A stretch of 54,962 bases of DNA from Methylobacterium dankookense (GCF_902141855.1 NZ_CABFVH010000037.1:1-54962), one strand, 5' to 3'. Counted from the stretch's first letter, positions 14,309 through 25,405 are shown. The notes: generated from the letters alone by a model not told the origin. Translations and numbers: made by a program.

Positions 14309-15259
14309 ATGACGCAGGCGCGGGACGACGCGGACGAGGCCGCCGGCCAGCCGGATTTCGACACGGCGATGCCGGAGCCGGGCCAACTCGTGCAGCTGAC
14401 CCCGCTGGTGCGCCGCCGGGTGGCCGGCAACGCCTCGCCCTTCACCGCGAGCGGCACCTGCACCTACGTGGTCGGCCGCGGCGCGGTGGCGGTGATCGAT
14501 CCGGGCCCCGAGGACGACGCCCATGTCGAGGCGCTCCTCGCCGACCTCGCGGGCGAGCGGGTGAGCCACATCCTCGTCACCCACACCCACCGCGACCATT
14601 CCCCGGGGGCGCGGCTGCTTGCCGCCCGCACCGGCGCGCCGATCCTCGGCTGCGGTCCGCACCGCGCCGCGCGGGCGCTCGCCGAGGGGGAGCTCCCCGT
14701 CCTCGATGCCAGCGCCGACCGCGAGCACGACCCCGAGCGGATCCTGGCGGAGGGCGAGACGGTCTCGGGGGAAGGCTGGAGCCTCACGGCCGTCGAGACG
14801 CCCGGCCACACCATGAACCACCTCGCCTTCGCCTTCCCGCAGGAGAACGCCCTGTTCTCGGGCGACCACGTGATGGCCTGGTCCACCAGCATCGTCGCAC
14901 CGCCGGACGGGTCGATGCGGGCCTACATGGCGGCCCTGGAGCGGGTGCGCGACCGGCCGGAGACGGTCTACTGGCCGGGCCATGGCGGACCGGTGCGCGA
15001 GCCGCGCCGCTTCGTGCGGGCGCTCCTGCACCACCGCCGCCAGCGCGAGGCCGCCATCCGCGGCCGGATCGAGGCCGGCGACGGCGACATCCGCACGATC
15101 GTCGCGGCGCTCTACCAGGGGCTCGACCCGCGGCTGACGGGAGCGGCGATGCTCTCGGTCTTCGCCCATGTGGAGGATCTGGTCGAGCGGGGGCTCGCGG
15201 CCTGCGACGGGCCGCCCCGGATCGAGGGGCGCTACCGACCCGGCGCCCTCACCGCCTAG
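14309..15259 (+). CDS. MBL-fold metallo-hydrolase (LACTB2-like)
   Basis: 316 residues. The metal site is complete: THTHRDHSPGARLL (HxHxDH), His in ETPGHTMNHLAF, Asp in FSGDHVM and His in WPGHGGPV. The C-terminal helical/winged-helix part (HHRRQREAAIRGRIEAG...) resembles LACTB2 and related hydrolases. It could be a thioesterase, glyoxalase II-like enzyme or nuclease; the substrate is open. Its 3' end overlaps the convergent small gene by 11 bases. Confidence 0.87.
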   Translation: MTQARDDADEAAGQPDFDTAMPEPGQLVQLTPLVRRRVAGNASPFTASGTCTYVVGRGAVAVIDPGPEDDAHVEALLADLAGERVSHILVTHTHRDHSPGARLLAARTGAPILGCGPHRAARALAEGELPVLDASADREHDPERILAEGETVSGEGWSLTAVETPGHTMNHLAFAFPQENALFSGDHVMAWSTSIVAPPDGSMRAYMAALERVRDRPETVYWPGHGGPVREPRRFVRALLHHRRQREAAIRGRIEAGDGDIRTIVAALYQGLDPRLTGAAMLSVFAHVEDLVERGLAACDGPPRIEGRYRPGALTA

Positions 15260-15644
15260 GCTTGGCCGGCTCGGCGCCGGGTTTCGGCGCGGCGGCGCGG
15301 GCGGGCTTCTCGGCGGGCACGGCGATGCTGCCGGCTTCCGTCCACTGGCAGATGCTCGTGGTCTGCAGGCTCAGGCACTCGTAGGCCCGGCCGTCGAGGG
15401 CGACATGGTCGCCGATCCCGGTGACGGCCTCGCGCGCCGTCACGGCGCAGCCGAGATGGTCGGCCTTGGGGTCGGCCAGCACCGCCGCGGCGCCCGCCGC
15501 ATCCTTCGCCTGCCGCATCAGGAGCCGGTAATTCGCCAGCGAGGGGCAGGCGATCGTCGTGCTGCCCGCGGGCCTCGGCCCTTTGGGCGTCTCGGCGAGG
15601 GCCGGGCCGGCGAGGAGGGGCAGCAGCAGGAGGGCGGCGCGCAT
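15249..15644 (-). CDS. Secreted hypothetical protein
   Basis: 131 residues with a clear Sec signal peptide (MRAALLLLPLLAGPALAETP, cleavage after ALA). The mature part has four Cys (TIACPSLANYRLLM, HLGCAVTA, YECLSL, TSICQW), likely two disulfides, and a Pro/Ala/Lys tail. No domain name can be given with certainty. Convergent with and slightly overlapping the MBL gene. Confidence 0.7.
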   Translation of the reverse strand: MRAALLLLPLLAGPALAETPKGPRPAGSTTIACPSLANYRLLMRQAKDAAGAAAVLADPKADHLGCAVTAREAVTGIGDHVALDGRAYECLSLQTTSICQWTEAGSIAVPAEKPARAAAPKPGAEPAKPRR

Positions 15645-15687
15645 GGCGCCTTCCTAGCACGGCCCCTGTGTCGGCATCGCGGCGGCG

Positions 15688-16692
15688 TCAGGCCGCGTCG
15701 ATCTCCGGGTTGACCAGGGTCGCCGGCCGCTCGCCGCGCAGGATCGCCAGCATCAGCTCGGCCGCGCCGAGGCCCATGGTGCGCAGGCTCGTCGCGGTGG
15801 TGCCGGCGACGTGCGGGGTGAGGAGCAGGTTCGGGCAGGCATGCAGGCGATGGTCCGCGGGCAGCGGCTGCACCGCGAACACGTCGAGGGCCGCGCCGCC
15901 GATCCGGCCGCCCTCCAGCGCGTCGGCGAGCGCCTCCGCCTCGACGATCGGGCCGCGCGCCACGTTGATCAGCACCGCGTCCCGCCGCATCCGGCCGATC
16001 AGCCCGGCATCCACGAGGCCGCGGGTCTCGGGCGTCAGCGGGCAGGCGATCACCACCGCGTCGCTCCGCTCGAACAGTTCCTCGACGGAGACCGGCTCGA
16101 CCAGGCCGCCGAAGGTGCTGGCGCTGCGCGAGGCGCCCAGCACGCGCATGCCGAATCCGGCGGAGGCGGTGCGCGCCACGGCGTGCCCGATCTCGCCGAG
16201 GCCGAGGATCCCGAGCGTCGAGCCGCCGATCTCGGCGCAATCGTTCGCCCGGGTCTTGGCCGGCAGCCAGCCGGTCTCGCGCAAGGAGCGGTCGAGGCGC
16301 CCGAGCCCGCGCCGGAGCTCGAACAGGGCGGCGAAGACGTATTCCGCCACCGCCCGGGTGTTGCTGCCCGGGAGGTTCGCCACCGGCACGCCGCGCGCGG
16401 TCGCCGCCGCCATCGGCACGAAATCGAGCCCGACCCCGTGCCGGACGATGCCGCGCAAGGCGGGCGCGTGGTCGAGGATGTCGTCGGGCAGTTGCGCCCG
16501 CACGATCAGGCCGGCCGCATCCGCCGCGAGCCGGCGCAGGGTGTCGAAGCCCGTATCGGGCGCGGCGACCACGCGGGCATGGGCTGCGAGCCGCTCCATC
16601 GCCTCCGGATGGATCGGGCTGGTCAGGAGGACGAGGGGCAGGCCGTCCGCGGCATCGGGCACGGATACGCTCCGGGGTTCGGGATTCGACAT
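15688..16692 (-). CDS. D-2-hydroxyacid dehydrogenase family protein
   Basis: 334 residues. Rossmann NAD(P)-binding motif in TLGILGLGEIGHAVARTA, catalytic Arg in the AQLPDDILDHAPALRGIVRHG region, Glu in LINVARGPIVEAEALADAL and His in LLTPHVAGTTATS. Family enzymes reduce 2-oxoacids (glyoxylate, hydroxypyruvate, phosphoglycerate and others); the subgroup is not certain. It lies 64 bases downstream of the LacI-type regulator on the same strand and may be co-transcribed with it. Confidence 0.85.
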   Translation of the reverse strand: MSNPEPRSVSVPDAADGLPLVLLTSPIHPEAMERLAAHARVVAAPDTGFDTLRRLAADAAGLIVRAQLPDDILDHAPALRGIVRHGVGLDFVPMAAATARGVPVANLPGSNTRAVAEYVFAALFELRRGLGRLDRSLRETGWLPAKTRANDCAEIGGSTLGILGLGEIGHAVARTASAGFGMRVLGASRSASTFGGLVEPVSVEELFERSDAVVIACPLTPETRGLVDAGLIGRMRRDAVLINVARGPIVEAEALADALEGGRIGGAALDVFAVQPLPADHRLHACPNLLLTPHVAGTTATSLRTMGLGAAELMLAILRGERPATLVNPEIDAA

Positions 16693-16756
16693 CCCGTATG
16701 CCGTGGCCGCCGCGGAAGGGAAGTCCGCGAGCGGATGATCTCCGCCGAAACGGGGG

Positions 16757-17740
16757 TCAACGCGCCTGCGTCGAGCCCCGCGCGATCATGCGCCCGCTCA
16801 GCATCACCTTGCGCACGGGCTGCTCGGGGCTCTCGATCCGCTCGAAGAGCAGGCGCATCGCCTGCGCGCCGATCTCGGCCACCGGCTGCTCGATCACGGT
16901 GAGGCCGGGCTCGACGAGGTCGGTCCAGGGCTCGTTGTCGAAGCCGGCGAGCGCGAGGTCCCGCGGGATCGCGAGCCCCTGCGCGCGGGCGGCCCGCACC
17001 GCCCCCATCAGGATCAGGCCGTTCGAGAGGACGAGCGCCTCGGGCCGGTCCTCCGCCCCGAGCCAGCGCCGGGCCTCGGCCTCGGCGGCCTCCGCGTTCG
17101 GCGCGACGGTGCGGATCGCGGGGGTGAGGCCGTGCCGGGCGATCGCCGCCTCGTAGCCGGCCCGGCGCTCGCGGGCGGTGGAGCTCGTCGAGCCGAACAG
17201 GCCGCCGATCCGGCTGTAGCCCTGCGCCACGAGATGATCGACGAGGGCGGCGCCCGCCGCGGGATTGTCGAGCACCACGCTGTCATGCGTGCCCGGCGGC
17301 CCGGTCCGGTCGATCAGCACCACGGGGAAGCCGAGGGGCCGGTCGCGCAGCGAATCGGCGGTGCCCTTCGTCGGCGCGAAGATCACGCCGGTGACGCGCT
17401 CCTCCTCCATCAGGCGCAGATACATCGCCTCGCGGGCGGGATCCTCGTCGGTGTTGCAGAGGATCACCCGCATGCCGGAGGCGAAGGCCGCGTCTTCCAC
17501 CGCCCGGCTCACCGCCGTGAAGAACGGGTTGCGGATGTCGGCCACGATCAGGCCGATCGTCTGGGCCGATTGCGAGCGCAGGCGCCGGGCCGAGAGGTTC
17601 GGCCGATAGCCGGTGGCGCGCACCGCCGCCTCCACCTGCTCGCGCAGGGCGTCGCTCACCGGGCCGCGGCCGAGCGCCCGCGACACCGTCGCCGTCGAGA
17701 CACCCGCCGCGCGGGCCACGTCGCGGATGCCGACCGTCAT
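16757..17740 (-). CDS. LacI-family repressor, probable fructose regulator
   Basis: 327 residues. N-terminal helix-turn-helix (IRDVARAAGVSTATVSRALG) with the hinge helix LSARRLRSQSAQTIGLIV, then the sugar-binding periplasmic-type domain (ADIRNPFFTAVSRAVEDAA). It is divergent from the fructose PTS operon, and the spacer holds two LacI-type operators, one before each gene, so it probably represses fruBKA and itself. In other bacteria the inducer is fructose 1-phosphate or a related ester; this is inference here. It is a full LacI-family homologue, not a Cra orthologue by proof. Confidence 0.85.
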   Translation of the reverse strand: MTVGIRDVARAAGVSTATVSRALGRGPVSDALREQVEAAVRATGYRPNLSARRLRSQSAQTIGLIVADIRNPFFTAVSRAVEDAAFASGMRVILCNTDEDPAREAMYLRLMEEERVTGVIFAPTKGTADSLRDRPLGFPVVLIDRTGPPGTHDSVVLDNPAAGAALVDHLVAQGYSRIGGLFGSTSSTARERRAGYEAAIARHGLTPAIRTVAPNAEAAEAEARRWLGAEDRPEALVLSNGLILMGAVRAARAQGLAIPRDLALAGFDNEPWTDLVEPGLTVIEQPVAEIGAQAMRLLFERIESPEQPVRKVMLSGRMIARGSTQAR

Positions 17741-17745
17741 GGCTG

Positions 17746-17759
17746 AGGAAACGTTTTCA
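17746..17759. promoter_or_regulatory. LacI-type operator, regulator side
   Basis: AGGAAACGTTTTCA, matching 12 of 14 positions of the perfect palindrome at 17847. It lies 5 bases upstream of the regulator's start, so binding would block its own transcription. Confidence 0.72.
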
Positions 17760-17833
17760 GGATCATGTCACGATTTGTGCCATCAGGGCCGACTGACGGC
17801 AAGAGTGTAACGCGCGGTTGAAGGCGCCACGAG

Positions 17834-17860
17834 TTGACACAGGTTGTGAAAACGTTTTCA
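17834..17860 (+). promoter_or_regulatory. fru operon promoter with LacI-type operator
   Basis: A -35-like TTGACA (17834-17839) is followed by the perfect palindrome TGAAAACGTTTTCA (17847-17860), which would cover the spacer and edge of the -10 region. The gene starts 58 bases later at 17918. Confidence 0.75.
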
Positions 17861-17917
17861 GTATCGGCAACAGCAAGCCGGCGAAGTAGCCGGAGCCATC
17901 CGGGAGGAGAGCACGCC

Positions 17918-20464
17918 ATGCTCGCACCGACGCCGATCTTCACGCCGCGCCTGCTCGTGCGGCTCGCCGCCGCGCCCGCCTCGAAGGAGGACGCGATCCG
18001 CGAGGCCGCCCAGCTCCTCACCGCCGCCGGCTGCATCGACGCCGCCTATGGCGAGAGCATGCTGCGCCGCGAGGGCGTGGCGAACACCTATCTCGGCCAC
18101 GGCGTGGTCATCCCGCACGGCATGGTCGACGACCGGCATCTGGTGCGCGAGAGCGGCCTCGCCGTGCTGCAGGTGCCCGGCGGCATCGAGTGGCACGACG
18201 GCCAGGTCGCGCATCTCGTCGTCGCCATCGCCGCCCAGTCCGACACCCACATCACCGTGCTGCGCCGCCTCACCCGCCTGATCCAGGACGAGGCCCGGCT
18301 GGAGCGGCTGCGCACCACCGGCCGCGAGGCCGACATCGCCGCGGCCCTGAACGAGGACGCCCCCGCCCCGGGCGCGGCCGGCCCGGCCACCGATCTCCGC
18401 CAGCGCTTCGAGTGGAGCGTCGATTACCCGACCGGGCTCCACGCCCGCCCGGCCGCCCACTGGGTCGAGGTGGCCAAGTCCTGCCCGGCCCGGATCCAGC
18501 TGCGGCACGGGTCCCAGGTCGCGGACGCCAAGAACCTGATCGCCCTCCTCCAGCTCGGCCTGCGCTGCGGCGACGCGGTGACCATCTCGGCCGAGGGCGA
18601 CGACGAGGCGGGGGCGCTGGCGAAGATCTGCGCCGCGGTGACGGGCTTGAGCGCCGGCGAGAAGGCGGCGGCGCAGCGCGCCGCGGAGGCCGCCGCCCGC
18701 GCCGCCGCGCCGGTCGCCGGCTGGAACCCGGAGGGCGCCCCGACGGTGGTGCCCGGCATCGGCGCGAGCCCCGGCATCGCCATCGGCCCGGTCCACGTGC
18801 TGGCGAGCGCCGAGGTCGCGGTGCCGGACGAGCCGGAGCCCCTCACCTCGGGCGCCGACCGGCTGCACCGGTCGCTCCAGGCCACCGCCGGCCAGCTCGC
18901 CGCACTCGCAGACGACACCGAGCGCCGCCTCGGCAAGGCCGATGCCGGCATCTTCCGGGCGCAAGCCGAGCTGATCTCCGACACCGACCTGATCACCCTG
19001 GCCTGCCAGCTCATGGTGGAGGGCCACGGCGTCGCCTTCGCCTGGAACGCGGCGGTGGACCGGATGGCCGGCCAGCTCGCGGCGCTCGGCAACCCCGTCC
19101 TCGCCGGCCGCGCCGCGGATCTGCGCGATGTCGGCCGCCGGGTGCTCGCCCAGATCGACCCGGCCCTGAAGAGCGGCCACGACCTGCCGGACGAGCCCTG
19201 CATCCTGATCGCCCCGGATCTGGCGCCCTCCGACACGGCGGGTCTCGACCCCGCCCGGGTTATCGGGCTGGCCACCGCCCAGGGCGGTCCGACCTCGCAC
19301 ACCGCGATTCTGGCGCGCACCCTGGGCATCCCGGCGGTGGTCGCGGGCGGCCCCGGTCTGCTGGCTCTGGCGAACCGCACCACCGCCATCCTCGACGGCA
19401 CCACCGGCCGCCTCTACCTCGACCCGAGCGAGGCCGACATCGCCTCGGCCGCCGCCTGGCGCGAGCGGCAACGCGAGAAGGCCGAGGCCGAGGCGCGCGA
19501 GCGGGCCCGCCCCGCCGAGACCCGCGACGGCCACCGCATCGCCATCGGCGCCAACGTCAACAATCCGGAGCAGGTCCCCTTCGCTCTCGACCAGGGCGCC
19601 GAGGGCGTCGGCCTGATGCGCACCGAGTTCCTGTTCCTGGAGCGCGGCGACACGCCCTCCGAGGACGACCAGTACGAGACCTATTCGGGGATGCTGAAGG
19701 CGCTCGGCGGCCGCCCGCTCATCGTGCGGACGCTCGACATCGGCGGCGACAAGCAGGTCGCCCACCTCCAGCTCCCGAAGGAGGAGAACCCCTTCCTCGG
19801 CGTGCGCGGCGCCCGCCTGCTGCTGCGTCGGCCCGACCTGATGGAGCCGCAGCTGCGCGCCCTCTACCGGGCCGCCAGGGACCACGTCCCGGCCGACGCG
19901 CCCAAGGGCAAGGACGCCCCGCTCGCGATCATGATGCCGATGATCACCTCGGTGCCCGAGGTGCTGAGGCTCCGCGCGGTGGCGGAGCGGATCCGGGCCG
20001 AGATCGGCGCGCCGGAGGTGCCCCTCGGCATCATGATCGAGGTGCCGGCCGCCGCGATCCAGGCCGACGCGCTGGCCCGGCACTGCGACTTCTTCTCGAT
20101 CGGCACCAACGACCTCACGCAATACGCGCTCGCCATCGACCGGCAGAACACCGAGCTCGCCCCCGAGGCCGACTCGCTCCACCCGGCGGTGCTGCGCCTC
20201 ATCCACATGACCTGCGAGGGCGCGGCCCGCCACAAGCGCTTCGTGGGCGTGTGCGGCGGCATCGCGGGCGATCCCTTCGGCGCCTGCCTGCTCGCGGGCC
20301 TCGGCGTCCACGAGCTGTCGATGACCCCGCGCGACCTGCCCGGCGTCAAGGCGCGGCTGCGGTCTGCGGATCTCGGCGCGTTGAAGGCCCTGGCGCTCCG
20401 TGCCTGCGAGCAGGAGGACGCCGCCGCCGTCCGCGCCCTCGACAGCGCGGGAGACGCGGCGTGA
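17918..20464 (+). CDS. fruB: Fructose PTS EIIA-HPr-EI fusion (multiphosphoryl transfer protein)
   Basis: 848 residues holding three PTS proteins in a row: EIIA-Fru (1-145, phospho-His67 in GHGVVIPHGMV), HPr (about 165-250, His175 in DYPTGLHARPAAH) and enzyme I (about 275-845, His461 in AQGGPTSHTAILARTLG, then IGTNDLTQYALAIDRQN and Cys in FVGVCGGIAGD). It takes phosphate from PEP and passes it through all steps to FruA, so this fructose system needs no separate EI or HPr. Start ATG 17918 follows GGGAGGAGAG. The stop overlaps the fruK start by 4 bases (GTGA). Confidence 0.96.
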   Translation: MLAPTPIFTPRLLVRLAAAPASKEDAIREAAQLLTAAGCIDAAYGESMLRREGVANTYLGHGVVIPHGMVDDRHLVRESGLAVLQVPGGIEWHDGQVAHLVVAIAAQSDTHITVLRRLTRLIQDEARLERLRTTGREADIAAALNEDAPAPGAAGPATDLRQRFEWSVDYPTGLHARPAAHWVEVAKSCPARIQLRHGSQVADAKNLIALLQLGLRCGDAVTISAEGDDEAGALAKICAAVTGLSAGEKAAAQRAAEAAARAAAPVAGWNPEGAPTVVPGIGASPGIAIGPVHVLASAEVAVPDEPEPLTSGADRLHRSLQATAGQLAALADDTERRLGKADAGIFRAQAELISDTDLITLACQLMVEGHGVAFAWNAAVDRMAGQLAALGNPVLAGRAADLRDVGRRVLAQIDPALKSGHDLPDEPCILIAPDLAPSDTAGLDPARVIGLATAQGGPTSHTAILARTLGIPAVVAGGPGLLALANRTTAILDGTTGRLYLDPSEADIASAAAWRERQREKAEAEARERARPAETRDGHRIAIGANVNNPEQVPFALDQGAEGVGLMRTEFLFLERGDTPSEDDQYETYSGMLKALGGRPLIVRTLDIGGDKQVAHLQLPKEENPFLGVRGARLLLRRPDLMEPQLRALYRAARDHVPADAPKGKDAPLAIMMPMITSVPEVLRLRAVAERIRAEIGAPEVPLGIMIEVPAAAIQADALARHCDFFSIGTNDLTQYALAIDRQNTELAPEADSLHPAVLRLIHMTCEGAARHKRFVGVCGGIAGDPFGACLLAGLGVHELSMTPRDLPGVKARLRSADLGALKALALRACEQEDAAAVRALDSAGDAA

Positions 20465-21411
20465 GCCCGATCCTGACCCTCACCCTCAACCCGGCCATCG
20501 ACCAGACCGTCGTGCTCGACGCGCTGGCGCCGGGCCAGGTCCACCGGGCCCGCGCGGTGCGCTCCCATGCCGGCGGCAAGGGCGTGAACGTCGCCTGCTG
20601 CCTCGCCGATTGGGGCCTCTCCGTCGCCGCCACCGGGGTTCTCGGCTCGGACAACGCCGCCCCCTTCACGCAGGTGCTCACCGAGAAGGGCATCGACGAC
20701 CGCTTCGTCTGGATCCCGGGCGAGACCCGAACCAACCTGAAGCTCCTCGACCGGCGCTCCGGCGACACCACCGACATCAACCTGCCGGGGCTCGCCGTGA
20801 CCCCCGGCACGCTCGACGCCGCCCGCGCGGTGCTCCTCGACATGGCGGAGGCGGGCTCCCTCGTGGTGCTGGCGGGCAGCCTGCCCGGCGGGCTGCCGCC
20901 CGAGACCTACCGCGACCTGACCCGGCGCCTGCGGGCCCGCGAGGCGCGCGTCGTCCTCGACGCCTCCGGCGCCCCGCTCGCCGCGGCGCTCTCCGCGGGG
21001 CCGGACGCCCTGCCCTACGCCGTGAAGCCGAACCGTCACGAGCTGGAGGAATGGGCCGGCCGCCCCCTCCCCGCGCTCGCCGACGTGCTCGACGCCGCCC
21101 GGGCCCTGCAGGCGAGCGGTATCCCGCTGGTCGTGGTCTCGCTCGGCGCGGAGGGCGCCCTGTTCCTCGCCGCCGGCGGCGCGCTCCATGCCAGGCCGCC
21201 CGCGACGCAGGTGACGAGCACGGTCGGCGCGGGCGACGCCCTGGTCGCCGGCCTCGTCGCCGGCCTGCATGACGGGCTCGCCCTGGAGGACATGGCCCGC
21301 CGGGCGCTGGCCTTCGCCTCGGCCAAGCTCACCCGCGAGGGCGCCAGCTTGCCGCCGCGGGCGGAGGTGGAGGCGGTCGCGGCGACCGTGCCGGTCGAGG
21401 CCGTCGGCTGA
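20461..21411 (+). CDS. fruK: 1-phosphofructokinase
   Basis: 316 residues from a GTG start that overlaps the fruB stop, which indicates translational coupling. PfkB family: N-terminal LTLNPAIDQTVVL, the AGGKGVNVA sugar-binding loop, and the C-terminal STVGAGDALVAGLVAGL anion-hole motif with the catalytic Asp. It converts fructose 1-phosphate, delivered by FruA, to fructose 1,6-bisphosphate. Confidence 0.95.
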   Translation: MSPILTLTLNPAIDQTVVLDALAPGQVHRARAVRSHAGGKGVNVACCLADWGLSVAATGVLGSDNAAPFTQVLTEKGIDDRFVWIPGETRTNLKLLDRRSGDTTDINLPGLAVTPGTLDAARAVLLDMAEAGSLVVLAGSLPGGLPPETYRDLTRRLRAREARVVLDASGAPLAAALSAGPDALPYAVKPNRHELEEWAGRPLPALADVLDAARALQASGIPLVVVSLGAEGALFLAAGGALHARPPATQVTSTVGAGDALVAGLVAGLHDGLALEDMARRALAFASAKLTREGASLPPRAEVEAVAATVPVEAVG

Positions 21412-21430
21412 ACGCCCCGTCCCACCCACC

Positions 21431-21548
21431 GACCTCAGTCTGAGGTGCCCGCGCAAGCGGGCCTCGAAGGAGGCCTCCAGAAGCCTCCACGATCCCTGGA
21501 GTCCTCCTTCGAGGCCTCCGCTCCGCTCCGGCACCTCAGGCTGAGGTC
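21431..21548. repeat. Long inverted repeat between fruK and fruA
   Basis: Outer arms 21431-21449 and 21530-21548 match in 18 of 19 positions; inner arms 21461-21480 and 21496-21515 match in 19 of 20. The left side also contains a small CCCGCGCAAGCGGG hairpin. In RNA it would fold into one long stem of about 118 bases. It resembles dispersed intergenic repeat elements of this genus and sits inside an operon. Confidence 0.85.
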
Positions 21549-21593
21549 GGGGGCGGGATCACCGAAATCGACGACCCCCACCGGAGGAAACCC

Positions 21594-23315
<1,722 letters not shown>

Positions 23316-23334
23316 TGCGGCCCGGTGACAGGAT

Positions 23335-23367
23335 GAATGCTGTTGATCGCTTATGATCAGCAGCATT
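23335..23367. terminator. Hairpin after fruA
   Basis: GAATGCTGTTGATC, loop CTTAT region, GATCAGCAGCATTC: 14 pairs with one wobble. No T run follows; it may end the fru transcript or separate it from the porin gene. Confidence 0.5.
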
Positions 23368-23389
23368 CGTTCTGACCATATTGTGATCG

Positions 23390-23402
23390 CGAAACTGTTT
23401 CA
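23390..23402. promoter_or_regulatory. Possible operator upstream of the porin gene
   Basis: CGAAACTGTTTCA contains the 11-base palindrome GAAAC-T-GTTTC. It resembles, with one base less in the centre, the LacI-type operator of the fru operon. A direct repeat CTGTAACAA follows closely. Binding by the same regulator is only a suggestion. Confidence 0.35.
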
Positions 23403-23472
23403 CGGAAAATTTCTGTAACAACTGTAACAACCCGGCGCAAGACCGGGGCGGCGGCACCGGAGGGGGAAGGTC

Positions 23473-24957
23473 ATGACGAGGTTGGGGGCGGTTCTCGGCG
23501 CGCTTGGACTCTGCGCGGCGGGCACGATCGGGACATCGGCACAGGAGCTGCCGGCGCGGGGCGCCGAGGCCATCGGCGTGCCGGCGACGGCGGTGCGGCC
23601 CGCCCTGCGGCGGAGAGCGCAGCAGCCGCCGGGCGAGGGCTTCGGCGGGGCCGACAGCGCGGCGGAGGCCGCCGACACGCTCGGCCAGACCGCGACGCCC
23701 CCGTCCCTGCCGCCGGGCACCCTCGACCTCGGCAACGGCCTGAGCTTCCTCCTGAACTATACCGGCCAGGGGGCGATCAACCCGGTCGGCGGCATCCGCC
23801 AGGGCTCGGCCTGGGCGGGCCAGCTCTTCTTCGGCATCGACGGCGACCTGCAGCGGCTCGCCGGCATCGAGGGCGGCTCGTTCCACGTGGCGGTGACGAA
23901 CCGCCACGGCCGCAGCCTCGCCCAGGACTCTATCGGCAACAACACCAGCGTGCAGGAGATCTATGGCGGCGGCCAGACCACCCGGCTGACGCTGCTCTCC
24001 TACCAGCAGAAGCTGTTCGACAACCGCCTCGACATCGAGGTCGGCCGGCTGGTGGCGAACATCAACTTCCTGAACTCGCCGATCTACTGCAGCTTCCAGA
24101 CGAACTCGGCCTGCGGCAACCCGACCTTCGTGTTCAAGACCTCGAATTTCACCTTCTGGCCGGTCTCGAGCTGGGGCGCCCACGCCAAGGGCTGGCTCAC
24201 CGACACGGTCTTCGTCCATGTCGGCGCCTACGAGGTGAACCCGCTGCACCAGCAGCCCGGCGACAACGGCCTCGACTTCTCGCTCAAGGGCGCCACCGGC
24301 GCGATCGTGCCGTTCGAGCTCGGCTATTCCACGACCTTCGCCAACGATCCCCTGCCGCGCAACTACGGCATCGGCGGCTGGTACGACGCCTCCGACTATG
24401 CCGACCCGGTCCGCGACGTCACCGGCCGCGCGGCCGTGCTGACGGGCCTCAATCCCATGACCCGCTTCGGGCGCTCCGGCGTCTATGCCCGCTTCGACCA
24501 GATGGTCTGGCGCCCCGACCCGACCGGGATCCAGGGCCTGACGCTGTTCGGCGTCGCCATGGCCGGCACCTCGGGCCGGCTCGTCGAGGACTATTTCCTG
24601 GAGATCGGCGCGCTCCAGACCGGCACCTTCGCCGGGCGCCCCTACGACACGGTGGGCTTCGTCATCAACACGCAGAAGTTCAGCCCGCTGGCGCTCTCGA
24701 ACATCGCGCTCGCCCAGGCCGCGATCGGGCTCGACCGCCGGGTTCCGACCCAGCAGGTGATGATGGAATTGAACTACGGCATCCAGGTCACGCCCGCGAT
24801 CCGGCTGACCCCGAACCTGCAATACATCGTCAACCCGGACCAGACCCGCTTCCCCTTCCGGCCGCGCAACATCCCGGACGCCGTCGTGGTCGGCGCCAAG
24901 CTCTCGGTGGACCTGTTCACGCTGGCCGGCCTCGCCAGCGGCCCGGGGAGCCGGTGA
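23473..24957 (+). CDS. Carbohydrate-selective porin, OprB family
   Basis: 494 residues with a signal peptide (MTRLGAVLGALGLCAAGTIG, cleaved near SAQE). The mature protein shows OprB features: the GGIRQGSAWAGQLFFGIDGD strand pair, many short alternating Gly/aromatic strands, and the C-terminal NLQYIVNPDQ motif that is characteristic of the family. OprB porins pass sugars across the outer membrane. Directly behind fruBKA it would be the entry route for fructose; co-regulation is plausible but unproven. Confidence 0.9.
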   Translation: MTRLGAVLGALGLCAAGTIGTSAQELPARGAEAIGVPATAVRPALRRRAQQPPGEGFGGADSAAEAADTLGQTATPPSLPPGTLDLGNGLSFLLNYTGQGAINPVGGIRQGSAWAGQLFFGIDGDLQRLAGIEGGSFHVAVTNRHGRSLAQDSIGNNTSVQEIYGGGQTTRLTLLSYQQKLFDNRLDIEVGRLVANINFLNSPIYCSFQTNSACGNPTFVFKTSNFTFWPVSSWGAHAKGWLTDTVFVHVGAYEVNPLHQQPGDNGLDFSLKGATGAIVPFELGYSTTFANDPLPRNYGIGGWYDASDYADPVRDVTGRAAVLTGLNPMTRFGRSGVYARFDQMVWRPDPTGIQGLTLFGVAMAGTSGRLVEDYFLEIGALQTGTFAGRPYDTVGFVINTQKFSPLALSNIALAQAAIGLDRRVPTQQVMMELNYGIQVTPAIRLTPNLQYIVNPDQTRFPFRPRNIPDAVVVGAKLSVDLFTLAGLASGPGSR

Positions 24958-25117
24958 GGAGAACGGGGCTGCCGTGACGCGCAGCCCCGCACTGCGTCCG
25001 AGAGCGCGCCGGTTCCCGCGTTGCGGTCCCACCCGCGTTGCGGCCCCGCGAAGCCCGGTGCTATAGCGCGGCGGATCTCTGAAATGACCGCCCGGCCGGG
25101 CGGATGAACGGGGCAGC

Positions 25118-25405
25118 ATGTCGGTCGACGCACAGACAGTCCGGCGCATCGCGCATCTGGCGCGCATCGCGGTCTCCGAGGAGGACGTGGCGCCGCTGCA
25201 GGGCGAGCTGAACGCCATCCTCGCCTTCGTGGAGCAGCTCGGCGCGGTCGACGTCGCGGGCGTCGAGCCGATGACCTCGGTCACGCCCATGCGCATGAAG
25301 AAGCGCGAGGACGTGGTCACCGAGGGCGGGCGCGCGACCGACATCGTGGCCAACGCCCCCGAGACCGAGGATCACTACTTCCTCGTCCCGAAGGTGGTCG
25401 AGTAG
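25118..25405 (+). CDS. gatC: Asp/Glu-tRNA amidotransferase subunit C
   Basis: 95 residues, the standard GatC size. Typical N-terminus (VRRIAHLARIAVSEED) and the VEPMTSV region and C-terminal AP-E-HYFLVPKVVE ending. GatC bridges GatA and GatB in the enzyme that amidates misacylated Glu-tRNAGln (and Asp-tRNAAsn). First gene of the gat group. Confidence 0.96.
   Translation: MSVDAQTVRRIAHLARIAVSEEDVAPLQGELNAILAFVEQLGAVDVAGVEPMTSVTPMRMKKREDVVTEGGRATDIVANAPETEDHYFLVPKVVE

Noticed and set aside
17858..20311. 817-codon minus-strand open frame opposite fruB
   Set aside because: Pure shadow of the fruB codons; His/Gly/Arg/Val-rich without any domain.
21431..21548. Long inverted repeat as the ends of an insertion sequence
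   Set aside because: Less than 120 bases overall with no transposase and no target duplication visible; better seen as a palindromic repeat element.
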